Shown: positions 14,437-21,624 of the stretch, piece after piece
Layout of the letters: each line of letters opens with the position of its first letter
Position numbering within the stretch: position 1 is the first letter of the stretch
Made by a program: the position numbers and the translations under genes
Assembly: GCA_934574045.1 (NCBI GenBank)
Contig: CAKTMK010000006.1
Coordinates: 1 to 64,000 of the forward strand
From: an uncultured Oscillibacter sp.
GTDB lineage: Bacteria; Bacillota; Clostridia; Oscillospirales; Oscillospiraceae
Reading direction: 5' to 3'
DNA: 64,000 nt
Notes under the pieces: model-generated
The model's database searches: none
What the model saw: only the letters and a program-made list of their open reading frames with translations
Told to the model about the DNA's origin: nothing

Positions 14437-15447
14437 GTGTCAATGATCGAAATAGAGCATCTGACAAAAACCTTTTCCGGCCCCAGCCCCGTGACCGCGC
14501 TGGACGACGTGAGCCTGTCCATCGAGGGCGGCGAGATCTTCGGCATCATCGGCCTGTCCGGCGCGGGCAAGTCCACGCTGGTGCGGTGCATGAACCTGCT
14601 GGAGCGGCCCACCTCCGGCTCCGTCCGGGTGAACGGCGCGGAGCTGACAAAGCTCTCCGGCCCGGAGCTGCGCAAGGCCCGCCAGTCCATCGGCATGATC
14701 TTTCAGGGCTTCAACCTGCTGATGCAGCGCACGGCGCTGGACAATGTGTGCTTCCCGCTGGAGCTGGCCGGCATGAGCCGCAGCGCGGCCCGGAAAAAAG
14801 CCCTGCCCTTTTTGAAGCTGGTGGGGCTGGAGGACCGGGAAAATTCCTATCCCGTCCAGCTCTCCGGCGGACAGAAGCAGCGCGTGGCCATCGCCCGGAC
14901 GCTGGTGACCGACCCGAAGGTGATCTTGTGCGACGAGGCCACCTCCGCGCTGGACCCCACCACCACCCAGTCCATTCTGGCCCTTTTGAAGGAGCTGAAC
15001 CAGAAGCTGGGCGTCACCGTGGTGGTCATCACCCACGAGATGAGCGTGGTGGAGCAGATCTGCGACCGGGTCGCCATCATCGCGGACAGCCACATCGTGG
15101 AGGAGGGCGCGGTGGCGGACGTGTTCCACCATCCCAAGACCGCCGCGGCCCGCCAGCTCATCACGCCCAAGGGCGCCATCTCCAGGGGCAGCCGTCTCCG
15201 CGGCCCGCTCTATCGGCTCACCTTTGACGGCAGTACCTCCGATCAGCCGGTGATCTCCGGCATGGTTTTGGCCAGCGGCGCGCCGGTGAACATCTGGTAC
15301 GCCGACACCAAGGACATCGACGGCAAGGCCCACGGGCAGATGCTGCTGGAGCTGTCCGCTGACCCGGCGCTGACGCAGAAGATGCTGGCGTTTCTGGACA
15401 GCCAGCACGTAGCTTATGAAAAGGAGGAGGCGGAGTATTATGGCTGA
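14437..15447 (+). CDS. metN: Methionine ABC importer, ATP-binding subunit
   Basis: A 336-residue ATPase driving methionine uptake with MetI and MetQ. Walker A GLSGAGKST is near residue 40, Q-loop IFQGFNLL near 89, signature LSGGQKQRVAIA near 142, Walker B VILCDEATSALD near 162, H-loop VITHEM near 199. A C-terminal NIL-type regulatory domain from about 255 binds methionine in known MetN proteins and shuts off transport. GTG at 14437 is preferred over the ATG two codons later because AAAGGAG is 9 nt upstream of it. The last 8 nt overlap metI. It is under T-box control. Confidence 0.95.
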   Translation: MSMIEIEHLTKTFSGPSPVTALDDVSLSIEGGEIFGIIGLSGAGKSTLVRCMNLLERPTSGSVRVNGAELTKLSGPELRKARQSIGMIFQGFNLLMQRTALDNVCFPLELAGMSRSAARKKALPFLKLVGLEDRENSYPVQLSGGQKQRVAIARTLVTDPKVILCDEATSALDPTTTQSILALLKELNQKLGVTVVVITHEMSVVEQICDRVAIIADSHIVEEGAVADVFHHPKTAAARQLITPKGAISRGSRLRGPLYRLTFDGSTSDQPVISGMVLASGAPVNIWYADTKDIDGKAHGQMLLELSADPALTQKMLAFLDSQHVAYEKEEAEYYG

Positions 15448-16123
15448 GATCCTGACTTCCGGCTTCTGGGAGCAGTATGGCTCGCTGCTGCTGGAGGGCA
15501 CCCGCGACACGCTTATCATGACGGTGGTCTCCACCGTGTTCGCCTATATTCTCGGGCTTCCGCTGGGCGTTCTGCTCAGCGTCACCCAGCCCCACGGCAT
15601 CCTGCCCAACCGGGCGGTGAACCGGGTGCTGGGCTGGATCATCAACGTGGGGCGCTCGCTCCCCTTCATCATTCTGATGGTGGCCATCATGGACTTTACC
15701 AAGCTGCTGGTGGGCACCAAGATCGGCATCCGGGGCGCCATCGTCCCGCTGGTGATCTCCGCCGCCCCGTTCATCGCCCGCATGGTGGAGACCTCCCTGG
15801 CGGAGGTGGACGCCGGCGTGGTGGAGGCGGCGCAGGCCATGGGCGCGTCCCCGCTCCAGATCATCTGGAAGGTATATCTCCCGGAGGCGAAGCCCTCCCT
15901 GCTGCTGGGCGGCTCCATCTCCATCATCACCATCCTTGCCTACACCGCCATCGCCGGCGCGGTGGGCGCGGGCGGTCTGGGCGATCTGGCCGTGCGGTAC
16001 GGCTATCAGCGCCGGGTGCCGTCCATGATGCTGGTGACGGTGGTGCTCATCATCGTCCTCGTGCAGATCATCCAGTCCGCGTTCAGCTTCTGGTCCGCCC
16101 GGATCGACAAGCGCCTCAAGTAA
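15440..16123 (+). CDS. metI: Methionine ABC importer, permease subunit
   Basis: A 227-residue permease with five to six membrane segments. The EAA-loop that contacts MetN is visible as EVDAGVVEAAQAMGASPLQIIWKVYLPEA at about 125-153. The start VLEGTRDTLIMTVVSTVFAYILGLPLGVLL pattern is typical of MetI. GGAGG precedes the ATG, which lies inside the end of metN (8-nt overlap), so stoichiometric coupled translation is likely. Confidence 0.95.
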   Translation: MAEILTSGFWEQYGSLLLEGTRDTLIMTVVSTVFAYILGLPLGVLLSVTQPHGILPNRAVNRVLGWIINVGRSLPFIILMVAIMDFTKLLVGTKIGIRGAIVPLVISAAPFIARMVETSLAEVDAGVVEAAQAMGASPLQIIWKVYLPEAKPSLLLGGSISIITILAYTAIAGAVGAGGLGDLAVRYGYQRRVPSMMLVTVVLIIVLVQIIQSAFSFWSARIDKRLK

Positions 16124-16269
16124 CGCGGCGCGCGCTTCCTTCGCTTATTTTTTGACCGGTCTTCCCCCAGCCGACGCGCGGCGGCAGGCGGCCCGGCCAT
16201 GGAAATAGGAACCCTTTCCCCGCACTCACAACTGTCAAAACTCACGAAACTGTTTGGAGGTAAACAACG

Positions 16270-17127
16270 ATGTATAAGAAAGTACTTGCTCTGGCGCTGG
16301 CCCTTGGCCTGACCGCCTCTCTGGCCGCCTGCGGCGGCAGCTCCTCTTCCGCTCCCGCCGGTTCCGCCGCCGCTTCCGGCTCTGCCGCCGCCTCCGCCCC
16401 CGCGGAGACCGTGGTGCTGAAGGTGGCCGCCTCCCCCACGCCCCACGCCGAGATCCTTGGTGCTGTGAAGGACATTCTGGCCGAGGAGGGCATTGATCTT
16501 CAGATCACGGAGTACGGCGACTATGTGGTGCCCAACACCGCCGTTGAAGAGGGCGACGAGGACGCCAACTACTTCCAGCACCAGCCCTATCTGGACAACT
16601 TCAACGCCGAGAACGGCACCCATCTGGTGAGCGCCGGCGGCATCCACATCGAGCCGATGGGCGTTTACGCCGGCAAGACCAAGACGCTGGCCGACCTGCC
16701 CGACGGGGCTGTGATCGCCGTCCCCAACGACGCCACCAACGAGGGCCGCGCCCTGCTGCTGCTGGAGGCTCAGGGCCTCATCACCCTGAAGGACAGCAGC
16801 AACCTGGAGTCCACCCCCAACGACATTGCGGAGAATCCCAAGAACCTGCAGTTCAAGGAGCTGGAGGCCGCCATGCTGCCCAACACCGTGGAGGAAGTGG
16901 ACCTGTCCGTCATCAACTGCAACTACGCCCTGCAGGCCGGCTTCAACCCCGTTGAGGACGCGCTGGCCATCGAGGATGCCAACTCTCCCTACGTGAACAT
17001 CATCGCCGTCAAGGAGGGTCATGAGAACGATCCCGCCATTGTGGCGCTGGTCAAGGCTCTCCAGTCCGACACCGTGAAGGAGTTCATCAGCTCCAAGTAC
17101 AACGGCGCCGTGGTCCCCGCGTTCTGA
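16270..17127 (+). CDS. metQ: Methionine-binding lipoprotein
   Basis: A 285-residue substrate-binding lipoprotein anchored outside the membrane. The signal peptide ends at LAAC, the lipobox, with Cys21. An Ala/Ser-rich tether of about 25 residues follows, then the NlpA/MetQ fold: VAASPTPHAEILGAVKDIL, YFQHQPYLDNFN near 99, HIEPMGVYAGK near 122, IAVPNDATNEGRALLLLE near 140 and VNIIAVKEGHENDP near 240. These match MetQ and include ligand-contacting aromatic and Asn residues. The 146-nt gap after metI holds no gene. A terminator follows the stop. Confidence 0.95.
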   Translation: MYKKVLALALALGLTASLAACGGSSSSAPAGSAAASGSAAASAPAETVVLKVAASPTPHAEILGAVKDILAEEGIDLQITEYGDYVVPNTAVEEGDEDANYFQHQPYLDNFNAENGTHLVSAGGIHIEPMGVYAGKTKTLADLPDGAVIAVPNDATNEGRALLLLEAQGLITLKDSSNLESTPNDIAENPKNLQFKELEAAMLPNTVEEVDLSVINCNYALQAGFNPVEDALAIEDANSPYVNIIAVKEGHENDPAIVALVKALQSDTVKEFISSKYNGAVVPAF

Positions 17128-17165
17128 GAAAACGCCTCTGCAAGCCGCGCCGAATATCTGACAAA

Positions 17166-17205
17166 AGCGCTCCCGGATGGATCATCCGGGAGCGCTTGAT
17201 TTTTC
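17166..17205 (+). terminator. Terminator of the metNIQ operon
   Basis: AGCGCTCCCGGATG pairs with CATCCGGGAGCGCT around a 3-nt loop, followed by TGATTTTTC. Confidence 0.9.
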
Positions 17206-17458
17206 GGGATGCCCTTTTCAAAGGCCGACGGAGGGCTTTTCCCGCGGGAATTCTGCGATCAAAAGCAAAGGGCGTTCTTTCCGAGTTTCCATTATTTCTT
17301 TCCCGCCGCGCCGGTGCTTACCGACAGTCCAAGCGCTGGGAAGCGCTCCGCAGGAGCGCTCCCGCCCTTGTCCGGGCCGCCGTCCGATGGCAGTCTGAAC
17401 CGCCCGGCATCCCCAGCATCCGCCGACTGCGCGATGGGCTGCCCGGCGCGGAAAACCA
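17206..17458. other. Non-coding stretch between metQ and a convergent lipoprotein gene
   Basis: I see no gene with a ribosome site or any recognisable protein here. The bases are GC-rich without clear repeats. No second terminator with a T-run was found for the minus-strand gene ending at 17459. Confidence 0.5.
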
Positions 17459-17950
17459 TCAGCCGGAGGGCGGCGTCTCCCCCGGCAGCCACGAAAATTC
17501 CTCGTTATAGGCAAATCCGCCGTCAGCATAGAACCACAGGAGCTGCGCGCCGTCCTCTCCGAACCGGAACGATGCGGACAGATCGCTGTTTCCGTCTCCG
17601 TCCAAGTCCGTCAGATCGCAGCTCTCCAGCGCGTCCGCCGCGCCGGGCAGCGCCTTTGGATACCGCGCCGCAGCGAGAAGCGTCCCGCCGGAGGGACTGT
17701 CCCAGAACTGGATGTCCTCGTCGGTCACGTCCAGATACGCCGTCGTCTCCTGCCCGTCCAGCAGCACTGTCTCCGTCCGGGTGCGCTCCGCCGCGCCGCT
17801 CTCCGCGGGCGCGGACTGGGCCGCTTCTGTGCTTTGAGCGGGCGCGGGCGGGACGGTCTCCGGTCCCGCCGCCGTTTTGCCGCAGGCCGTCAGGCCCGCG
17901 GCCATCACCAGCGCCGAAAGGGCGCAGAGCAGTCTTTTTGTTTTCCGCAT
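17459..17950 (-). CDS. Putative lipoprotein with Ca-binding-like loop
   Basis: A 163-residue exported protein. The signal ends in LTACG, a lipobox with Cys23, followed by a Pro/Ala/Ser/Glu tether to about 55. Residues 60-163 are a small domain containing CDLTDLDGDGNSDLSASFRF, an EF-hand/FG-GAP-like DxDGDGxxD loop that would bind calcium, and ending LLWFYADGGFAYNEEFSWLPGE. No catalytic motif is visible, and I do not recognise the family beyond this. It shares its strand with the HhH gene upstream (39-nt gap) and may be its operon partner. Confidence 0.75.
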   Translation of the reverse strand: MRKTKRLLCALSALVMAAGLTACGKTAAGPETVPPAPAQSTEAAQSAPAESGAAERTRTETVLLDGQETTAYLDVTDEDIQFWDSPSGGTLLAAARYPKALPGAADALESCDLTDLDGDGNSDLSASFRFGEDGAQLLWFYADGGFAYNEEFSWLPGETPPSG

Positions 17951-17989
17951 ATGCTTCCTCCTGTCTGAAACCGCGCGGACCGGCCCGCT

Positions 17990-18247
17990 TCACGGCCGGT
18001 CCTTCCAATACCACCACTTCAGCTTTTCCGGGTTGCGGACCTCGTTCTCGGCGTAATACACCGCCAGCCGGTAGACATACAGCACGCATCGGTCCACCGC
18101 GCAGCCCGCCGCAAGGCAGTCCCGCAGGTACAGCTCCTCCGGATCCGCGCCCTTCAGCTCGTCCACCGAGCGGACGCCCAGCGAAAAAAAGTGCCGTTCC
18201 ATGTCCGGCCCCACGCCGGGGATCTGCCTGAGATCGCTTCGGCCCAC
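17990..18247 (-). CDS. Cdd1-like helix-hairpin-helix protein
   Basis: An 85-residue protein. IPGVGPDMERHFFSLGVRSV at 9-28 is a helix-hairpin-helix, followed by DELKGADPEELYLRDCLAAG, CVLYVYRLAVYY and EKLKWWYWKD. This is the complete pattern of the small Cdd1 (pathogenicity locus) family, common in clostridia and without known function; HhH motifs usually bind DNA. GTG at 18247 is the start, with GGGAGGAGG 7 nt upstream. Its leader contains a 19-bp tandem repeat. Confidence 0.88.
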   Translation of the reverse strand: MGRSDLRQIPGVGPDMERHFFSLGVRSVDELKGADPEELYLRDCLAAGCAVDRCVLYVYRLAVYYAENEVRNPEKLKWWYWKDRP

Positions 18248-18271
18248 TCCGGTTCCTCCTCCCTGTTCTCA

Positions 18272-18316
18272 GCGCCCCGGCGTCTCTCCGGCGCCCCGGC
18301 GTCTCTCCGGCGCCCC
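18272..18316. repeat. 19-bp tandem direct repeat, 2.4 copies
   Basis: The unit GCGCCCCGGCGTCTCTCCG occurs at 18272-18290 and again, identical, at 18291-18309. A third partial copy, GCGCCCC, follows. It lies in the leader of the HhH gene, outside any gene. Confidence 0.9.
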
Positions 18317-18444
18317 GTGCGCATCGCGTGGTGCATATTATAGCCGCAAATATCCGGCAGGTCAACCGGAATTTGGAAAACTTTTCCCAAAGCCGCGGGC
18401 AGGCTCCGCCGCCTCTTCCAGACGTTCCGGCGCGGACCGCAGGC

Positions 18445-18480
18445 AAAAGGAGCAGGCACGCCTGACGGCGTGCCTGCTCC
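18445..18480 (-). terminator. Terminator of the DJ-1 family gene
   Basis: GGAGCAGGCACGCC pairs with GGCGTGCCTGCTCC around a 4-nt loop. The minus strand then reads TTTTGCC. Confidence 0.85.
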
Positions 18481-18498
18481 CGGTCAGCGGCGATCACT

Positions 18499-19134
18499 TT
18501 ACCTGCCGCCGGACGGCAGGGTCTGCATCATCGCATAGAAGTGCCGCGCCTCGCCGGTGCGGAAGTACGCGTACCACTCCTCCAGCGTGTCGGCCCGGAA
18601 AACGCCCAGATACGCAAGGATCTCCCGCGCCCACTGCAAAGCGCCGTGGGCGCCCGCGGTGATCAGGCCGCCGTCCGCGGCGGCAGGCTCGTCCACGTAG
18701 TGCACCGTCCCCTGATAGCCGGGGCAGAACGCCTCCAGAAAACCGGCTCCGTTGCTGGTGTGGCGGCGCCGGTCCAGCAGACCCGCGCGGGCCAGAGCGG
18801 CCGTCGCGCCGCAGATGGCGCACACCGCCCCGCCGGCGTCAAGCAGCTCGGCGGCTTTTTGAATGGCCGGGCCGTGCTTGGGGTCCTCCCATGTATTTCC
18901 GCCCGGCAGCAGCAGAACGCTCTGCGCGTTCACCGCGACATCGCCGATCACGCCGTCAGGAATGACGCGCAGGCCGCCCATCGTTTTCACCGGCTCCGCC
19001 GAAAGGCCGACGGTCTTGAACGATACCTCCGGCGCGTCCGCCTTGAAGAACCGGCGGGAGCCAAGCTCCGAGACCGCGTGCCCGATCTCCCAGTCCGCCA
19101 TGGTGTCAAAGATGTAGAGATAGACTGTAAACAT
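18499..19134 (-). CDS. DJ-1/PfpI family protein
   Basis: A 211-residue class I glutamine-amidotransferase-like protein. LYIFDTMADWEIG opens the fold as in YajL/YdeA-type members. VLLLPGGNTWED at about 74-85 supplies the oxyanion loop, and AVCAICGATAALARAG at 103-118 holds the nucleophile elbow with Cys108. The family includes chaperones, deglycase candidates and amidases; this branch is unassigned. The start MFTVYLY is chosen because GGAGG lies 6 nt before it. It is transcribed divergently from a WYL regulator with a shared 115-nt region containing a palindrome, so it may be that regulator's target. Confidence 0.88.
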   Translation of the reverse strand: MFTVYLYIFDTMADWEIGHAVSELGSRRFFKADAPEVSFKTVGLSAEPVKTMGGLRVIPDGVIGDVAVNAQSVLLLPGGNTWEDPKHGPAIQKAAELLDAGGAVCAICGATAALARAGLLDRRRHTSNGAGFLEAFCPGYQGTVHYVDEPAAADGGLITAGAHGALQWAREILAYLGVFRADTLEEWYAYFRTGEARHFYAMMQTLPSGGR

Positions 19135-19191
19135 AAGCATCCTCCATTTTCTCAGTTGATTTGTTTGCCCGCTTATTGTATCATGCAATCA

Positions 19192-19209
19192 CTGACACCA
19201 TTATGTCAG
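19192..19209. promoter_or_regulatory. Palindrome in the DJ-1/WYL intergenic region
   Basis: CTGACA, 6 nt, TGTCAG: a perfect 6+6 inverted repeat centred between the two divergent genes, a likely operator for the WYL regulator. Confidence 0.5.
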
Positions 19210-19249
19210 CAATTTCGCGGGGCAAAAAAATTGGAAAGGCGGCTGCCGG

Positions 19250-20209
19250 ATGAAAGCAGACAGGCTGGTAGGCATCATCATGACGCTTCTGGACAAACAG
19301 CGGGTGAGCGCTCAGGCGCTGGCGGACACTTTCGAGGTCTCCCTCCGCACGATCTACCGGGACATGGACGCCATCAGCGCGGCTGGCATCCCCATCCGCG
19401 CCGCGCCGGGGGTAGGCGGCGGCTTCGAGATCATGCCGGGCTATCAGGTGGACAAGACCGTCTTTTCGGCGGACGACCTCGCGGCGCTGCTGTCGGGGCT
19501 TTCCAGCCTTTCCAGCATGGTCCCGGGGAGCGAGCCGGCGAACGCGCTGGCCAAGGTTCGCCGCTTTCTTCCCGCCGGCCGGGCCGGAGAAATTGAACTG
19601 AAAGCAGACCAGATCCGCGTGGATCTCAGTCCGTGGGTGGGCAGCCAGAACACGGGGCCGTATCTGAAGACCATCAAAGCCGCCCTGTGGGAGAGCAGGC
19701 TCGTCTCCTTTCGGTACATCGACCATCACGGGAATAAAACCGTGCGGACAGTCGAGCCGTACCAGCTCGTATTGAAGCACGGTCAATGGTATGTTCAGGG
19801 CTACTGCCGGTATCGGAGTGATTTCCGCCTGTTTCGCTTATCCCGCATGATCGGTCTGGAGCTGTGCCGGGAGACGTTCGTTCCCCGGGCCTGCCCGAAG
19901 CCGGTTTTGGACATCACGGACGCCGTGGAGCCGCTTTGGACCGACATCCGGCTCCGCATCCACCGCTCCATTATGGACCGGGTGCTGGACCTGTGCGGAT
20001 ACGAGCGCTTCACGCCGGACGGCCCGGAGCATTTCGTCGTGCGCTTTCCGTTCATCGACCGGGACTACTACTATGATATGCTTCTGAGCCTCGGTGATCG
20101 GTGCGAGTGTCTGGGGCCGCCGGAGGTCCGGGAAAAGCTGCGGCGCAGAGTGCGCAGCATCGCCGCGCTGTATGATGAGAAAGCAGGAAAGCAGCCCGCC
20201 TCGGTGTGA
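19250..20209 (+). CDS. HTH/WYL-domain transcriptional regulator (YafY type)
   Basis: A 319-residue DNA-binding protein. Residues 1-60 are a winged HTH (RLVGIIMTLLDKQRVSAQALADTFEVSLRTIYRDMDAIS). Residues 140-225 are the WYL domain (VSFRYIDHHGNKTVRTVEPYQLVLKHGQWYVQGYC) with the Tyr and basic residues thought to bind ligand. A WCX-like C-terminus ends at EVREKLRRRVRSIAALYDEK. Such proteins sense nucleotides or stress ligands and usually control a divergent neighbour, here the DJ-1 gene. GGAAAGG lies upstream of the ATG. Confidence 0.92.
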   Translation: MKADRLVGIIMTLLDKQRVSAQALADTFEVSLRTIYRDMDAISAAGIPIRAAPGVGGGFEIMPGYQVDKTVFSADDLAALLSGLSSLSSMVPGSEPANALAKVRRFLPAGRAGEIELKADQIRVDLSPWVGSQNTGPYLKTIKAALWESRLVSFRYIDHHGNKTVRTVEPYQLVLKHGQWYVQGYCRYRSDFRLFRLSRMIGLELCRETFVPRACPKPVLDITDAVEPLWTDIRLRIHRSIMDRVLDLCGYERFTPDGPEHFVVRFPFIDRDYYYDMLLSLGDRCECLGPPEVREKLRRRVRSIAALYDEKAGKQPASV

Positions 20210-20242
20210 AGCGGCCCTCAAAAGTCAGGCAAATATTTCCGG

Positions 20243-20259
20243 CTTGAACTGTTCAAGCA
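20243..20259. repeat. 17-bp palindrome beside the IS remnant
   Basis: GCTTGAAC, T, GTTCAAGC. It lies between the WYL stop and the broken transposase and has no T-run. It may mark old insertion or deletion joints. Confidence 0.5.
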
Positions 20260-20329
20260 GCCGAAGGGGCTTGCTGTCTGCGCAGAGCAGGCGGCAAGCC
20301 CTTGCGTTTTGCCTTGATCCTGAGGTTTT

Positions 20330-21158
20330 GGAGTGAAGAATGCGGCCGGTTCCATCCGCAATTTTCTCAAACGCCCTATCCAGCACGGAGGCGGCCATAC
20401 TCAGCACGGGACGGTCCGAAATGGTACAGCTGACCGGATCGCTGCTGTGCAGATCGGGGACGGGAGATAAATAGAGCTTCTCCCCAAACAAGCTGAACGC
20501 TGTCACGTCGGCGGCCCATTTCTGGTACGGAAGCTCCGATCCGGCAGATTCGGCGCGATTTTGCCCGATTCTTCCTTGCAAGAACGATATTTCCTCGGTC
20601 CCCGCAGACTAAACCCAACTTCTTCATAAGCCGCCGGACGGCCTTGTGATTCAGAGGAAAATTGCGGTCACGCAGTCCTGCTGCGATGCGGCGATCACCG
20701 TGCCGTCCCCTGTTTTCGCGGTAAACTGCGGTCATTTCTTTACAACCGCACACTTGTCCACATTCTCCATCCGTTTCGGATGATAGCAGAAGCCAGCGCG
20801 GGGCATCTGCGCGATCAAAAGAAGGATCTCCGCAGGATAGCTTTGCCGCAGCTTCTGAACTGCCCGCGTTTTTGTGCCGGCGCCGCTCATCCTCCAAAAC
20901 CAAGGCTTGCAGGTTTTTAGATATTCGTTCTCCGCTCACAGCCGCTGAACCTCTGCCAGCAGATCTTCCCTGTCTCTTTCAGCAGCTTCCCCGGTCTGCC
21001 GGTACTGCCGCGGCCACGGCGTTCAACGGAAAAAACTTGCGGGCCTTCTATCAGATAAATGCGTTCCCATTGTTCGGAACTCCTCCCGTCATAGAACTGC
21101 ACCCCATTCCTTAGTACAAGTATTGCATCATACTTGTCTAACAAATGGGGTGCAGTTC
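20330..21158 (-). mobile_element. Decayed IS3-family (IS150-like) insertion sequence
   Basis: Transposase OrfB is readable on the minus strand only by changing frame several times. LQALVLEDERRRHKNA near 20900 is followed in another frame by KLRQSYPAEILLLIAQMPRA near 20850, then by MTAVYRENRGRHGDRRIAAG near 20735, and the integrase-core start QKWAADVTAFSLFGEKLYLS near 20520. SCTISDRPVLSM and FEKIADGTGRILHS follow, then homology stops at about 20330, so the last catalytic residues and the right end are missing. At the other end lies a terminal-repeat-like GAACTGCACCCC motif. It is not functional. Confidence 0.88.
21094..21158. repeat. 65-bp near-perfect inverted repeat at the IS end
   Basis: GAACTGCACCCCATT at 21094-21108 is mirrored by AATGGGGTGCAGTTC at 21144-21158. 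Inside, ACAAGTAT at 21116-21123 is mirrored by ATACTTGT at 21130-21137. Both outer arms look like IS3-type terminal repeats facing each other, so the segment can fold into a single cruciform. Confidence 0.85.
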
Positions 21159-21197
21159 ATATGCTGTCATGTCCGCTTTTTTTGCGTGTCAGGTCCC

Positions 21198-21566
21198 TCA
21201 GACCTCCGCGATCAGCTCCACTTCCACCAGCAGCTCCTTGGGCAGCGTCTTGACCGCCACGCAGGAACGGGCGGGCTTGCCGGTGAAATACCGGGCGTAG
21301 ATCTCGTTGAACTCCGCAAAGTCGCCCATGTCCGCCAGAAAGCAGGTGGTCTTGACCACGCGGGTAAAGTCCGTTCCCGCCGCCTCCAGCAGCGCGGAGA
21401 GGTTCTTCATCACCTGTTCGGCCTGCTCAGCCAGCGTGGCCCCGGCCTTTCCGGTGGCGGGGTCCGCGCCGATCTGGCCGGACGTGAACAGGAAGCCGTT
21501 GGAAATGTACGCCTGAGAGTAGGGGCCGAGCGCGGCGGGCGCGCGGTCGGTATGGATCACTTTCAT
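21198..21566 (-). CDS. ridA: RidA/Rid family deaminase
   Basis: A 122-residue protein. RidA hydrolyses reactive 2-aminoacrylate and related imines made by PLP enzymes. Family motifs are APAALGPYSQAYISNGFLFTSGQIG at 9-33, TLAEQAEQVMKNLSALLEAAG, DFTRVVKTTCFLADMGDFAEFNEIY at about 66-90, and ARSCVAVKTLPKELLVEVELIA at the C-terminus. These carry the catalytic Arg that holds the substrate carboxylate and the Glu that positions water. It sits 59 nt downstream of the hydrogenase gene's stop region on the same strand but is probably an independent unit. Confidence 0.93.
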   Translation of the reverse strand: MKVIHTDRAPAALGPYSQAYISNGFLFTSGQIGADPATGKAGATLAEQAEQVMKNLSALLEAAGTDFTRVVKTTCFLADMGDFAEFNEIYARYFTGKPARSCVAVKTLPKELLVEVELIAEV

Positions 21567-21624
21567 AATGATGCGCTCCTTTCCAGATATCGGGTGGTTT
21601 TATCAAGCCGCAAATGCGGCGGGA

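Noticed and set aside
18272..18316. Short direct repeats considered as a CRISPR array
   Set aside because: Units touch with no spacers, and no cas gene is nearby.
20376..20939. A 187-codon frame considered as an intact gene
   Set aside because: It shows IS3 transposase text only in its middle; flanking homology is in other frames, so it is part of a pseudogene.
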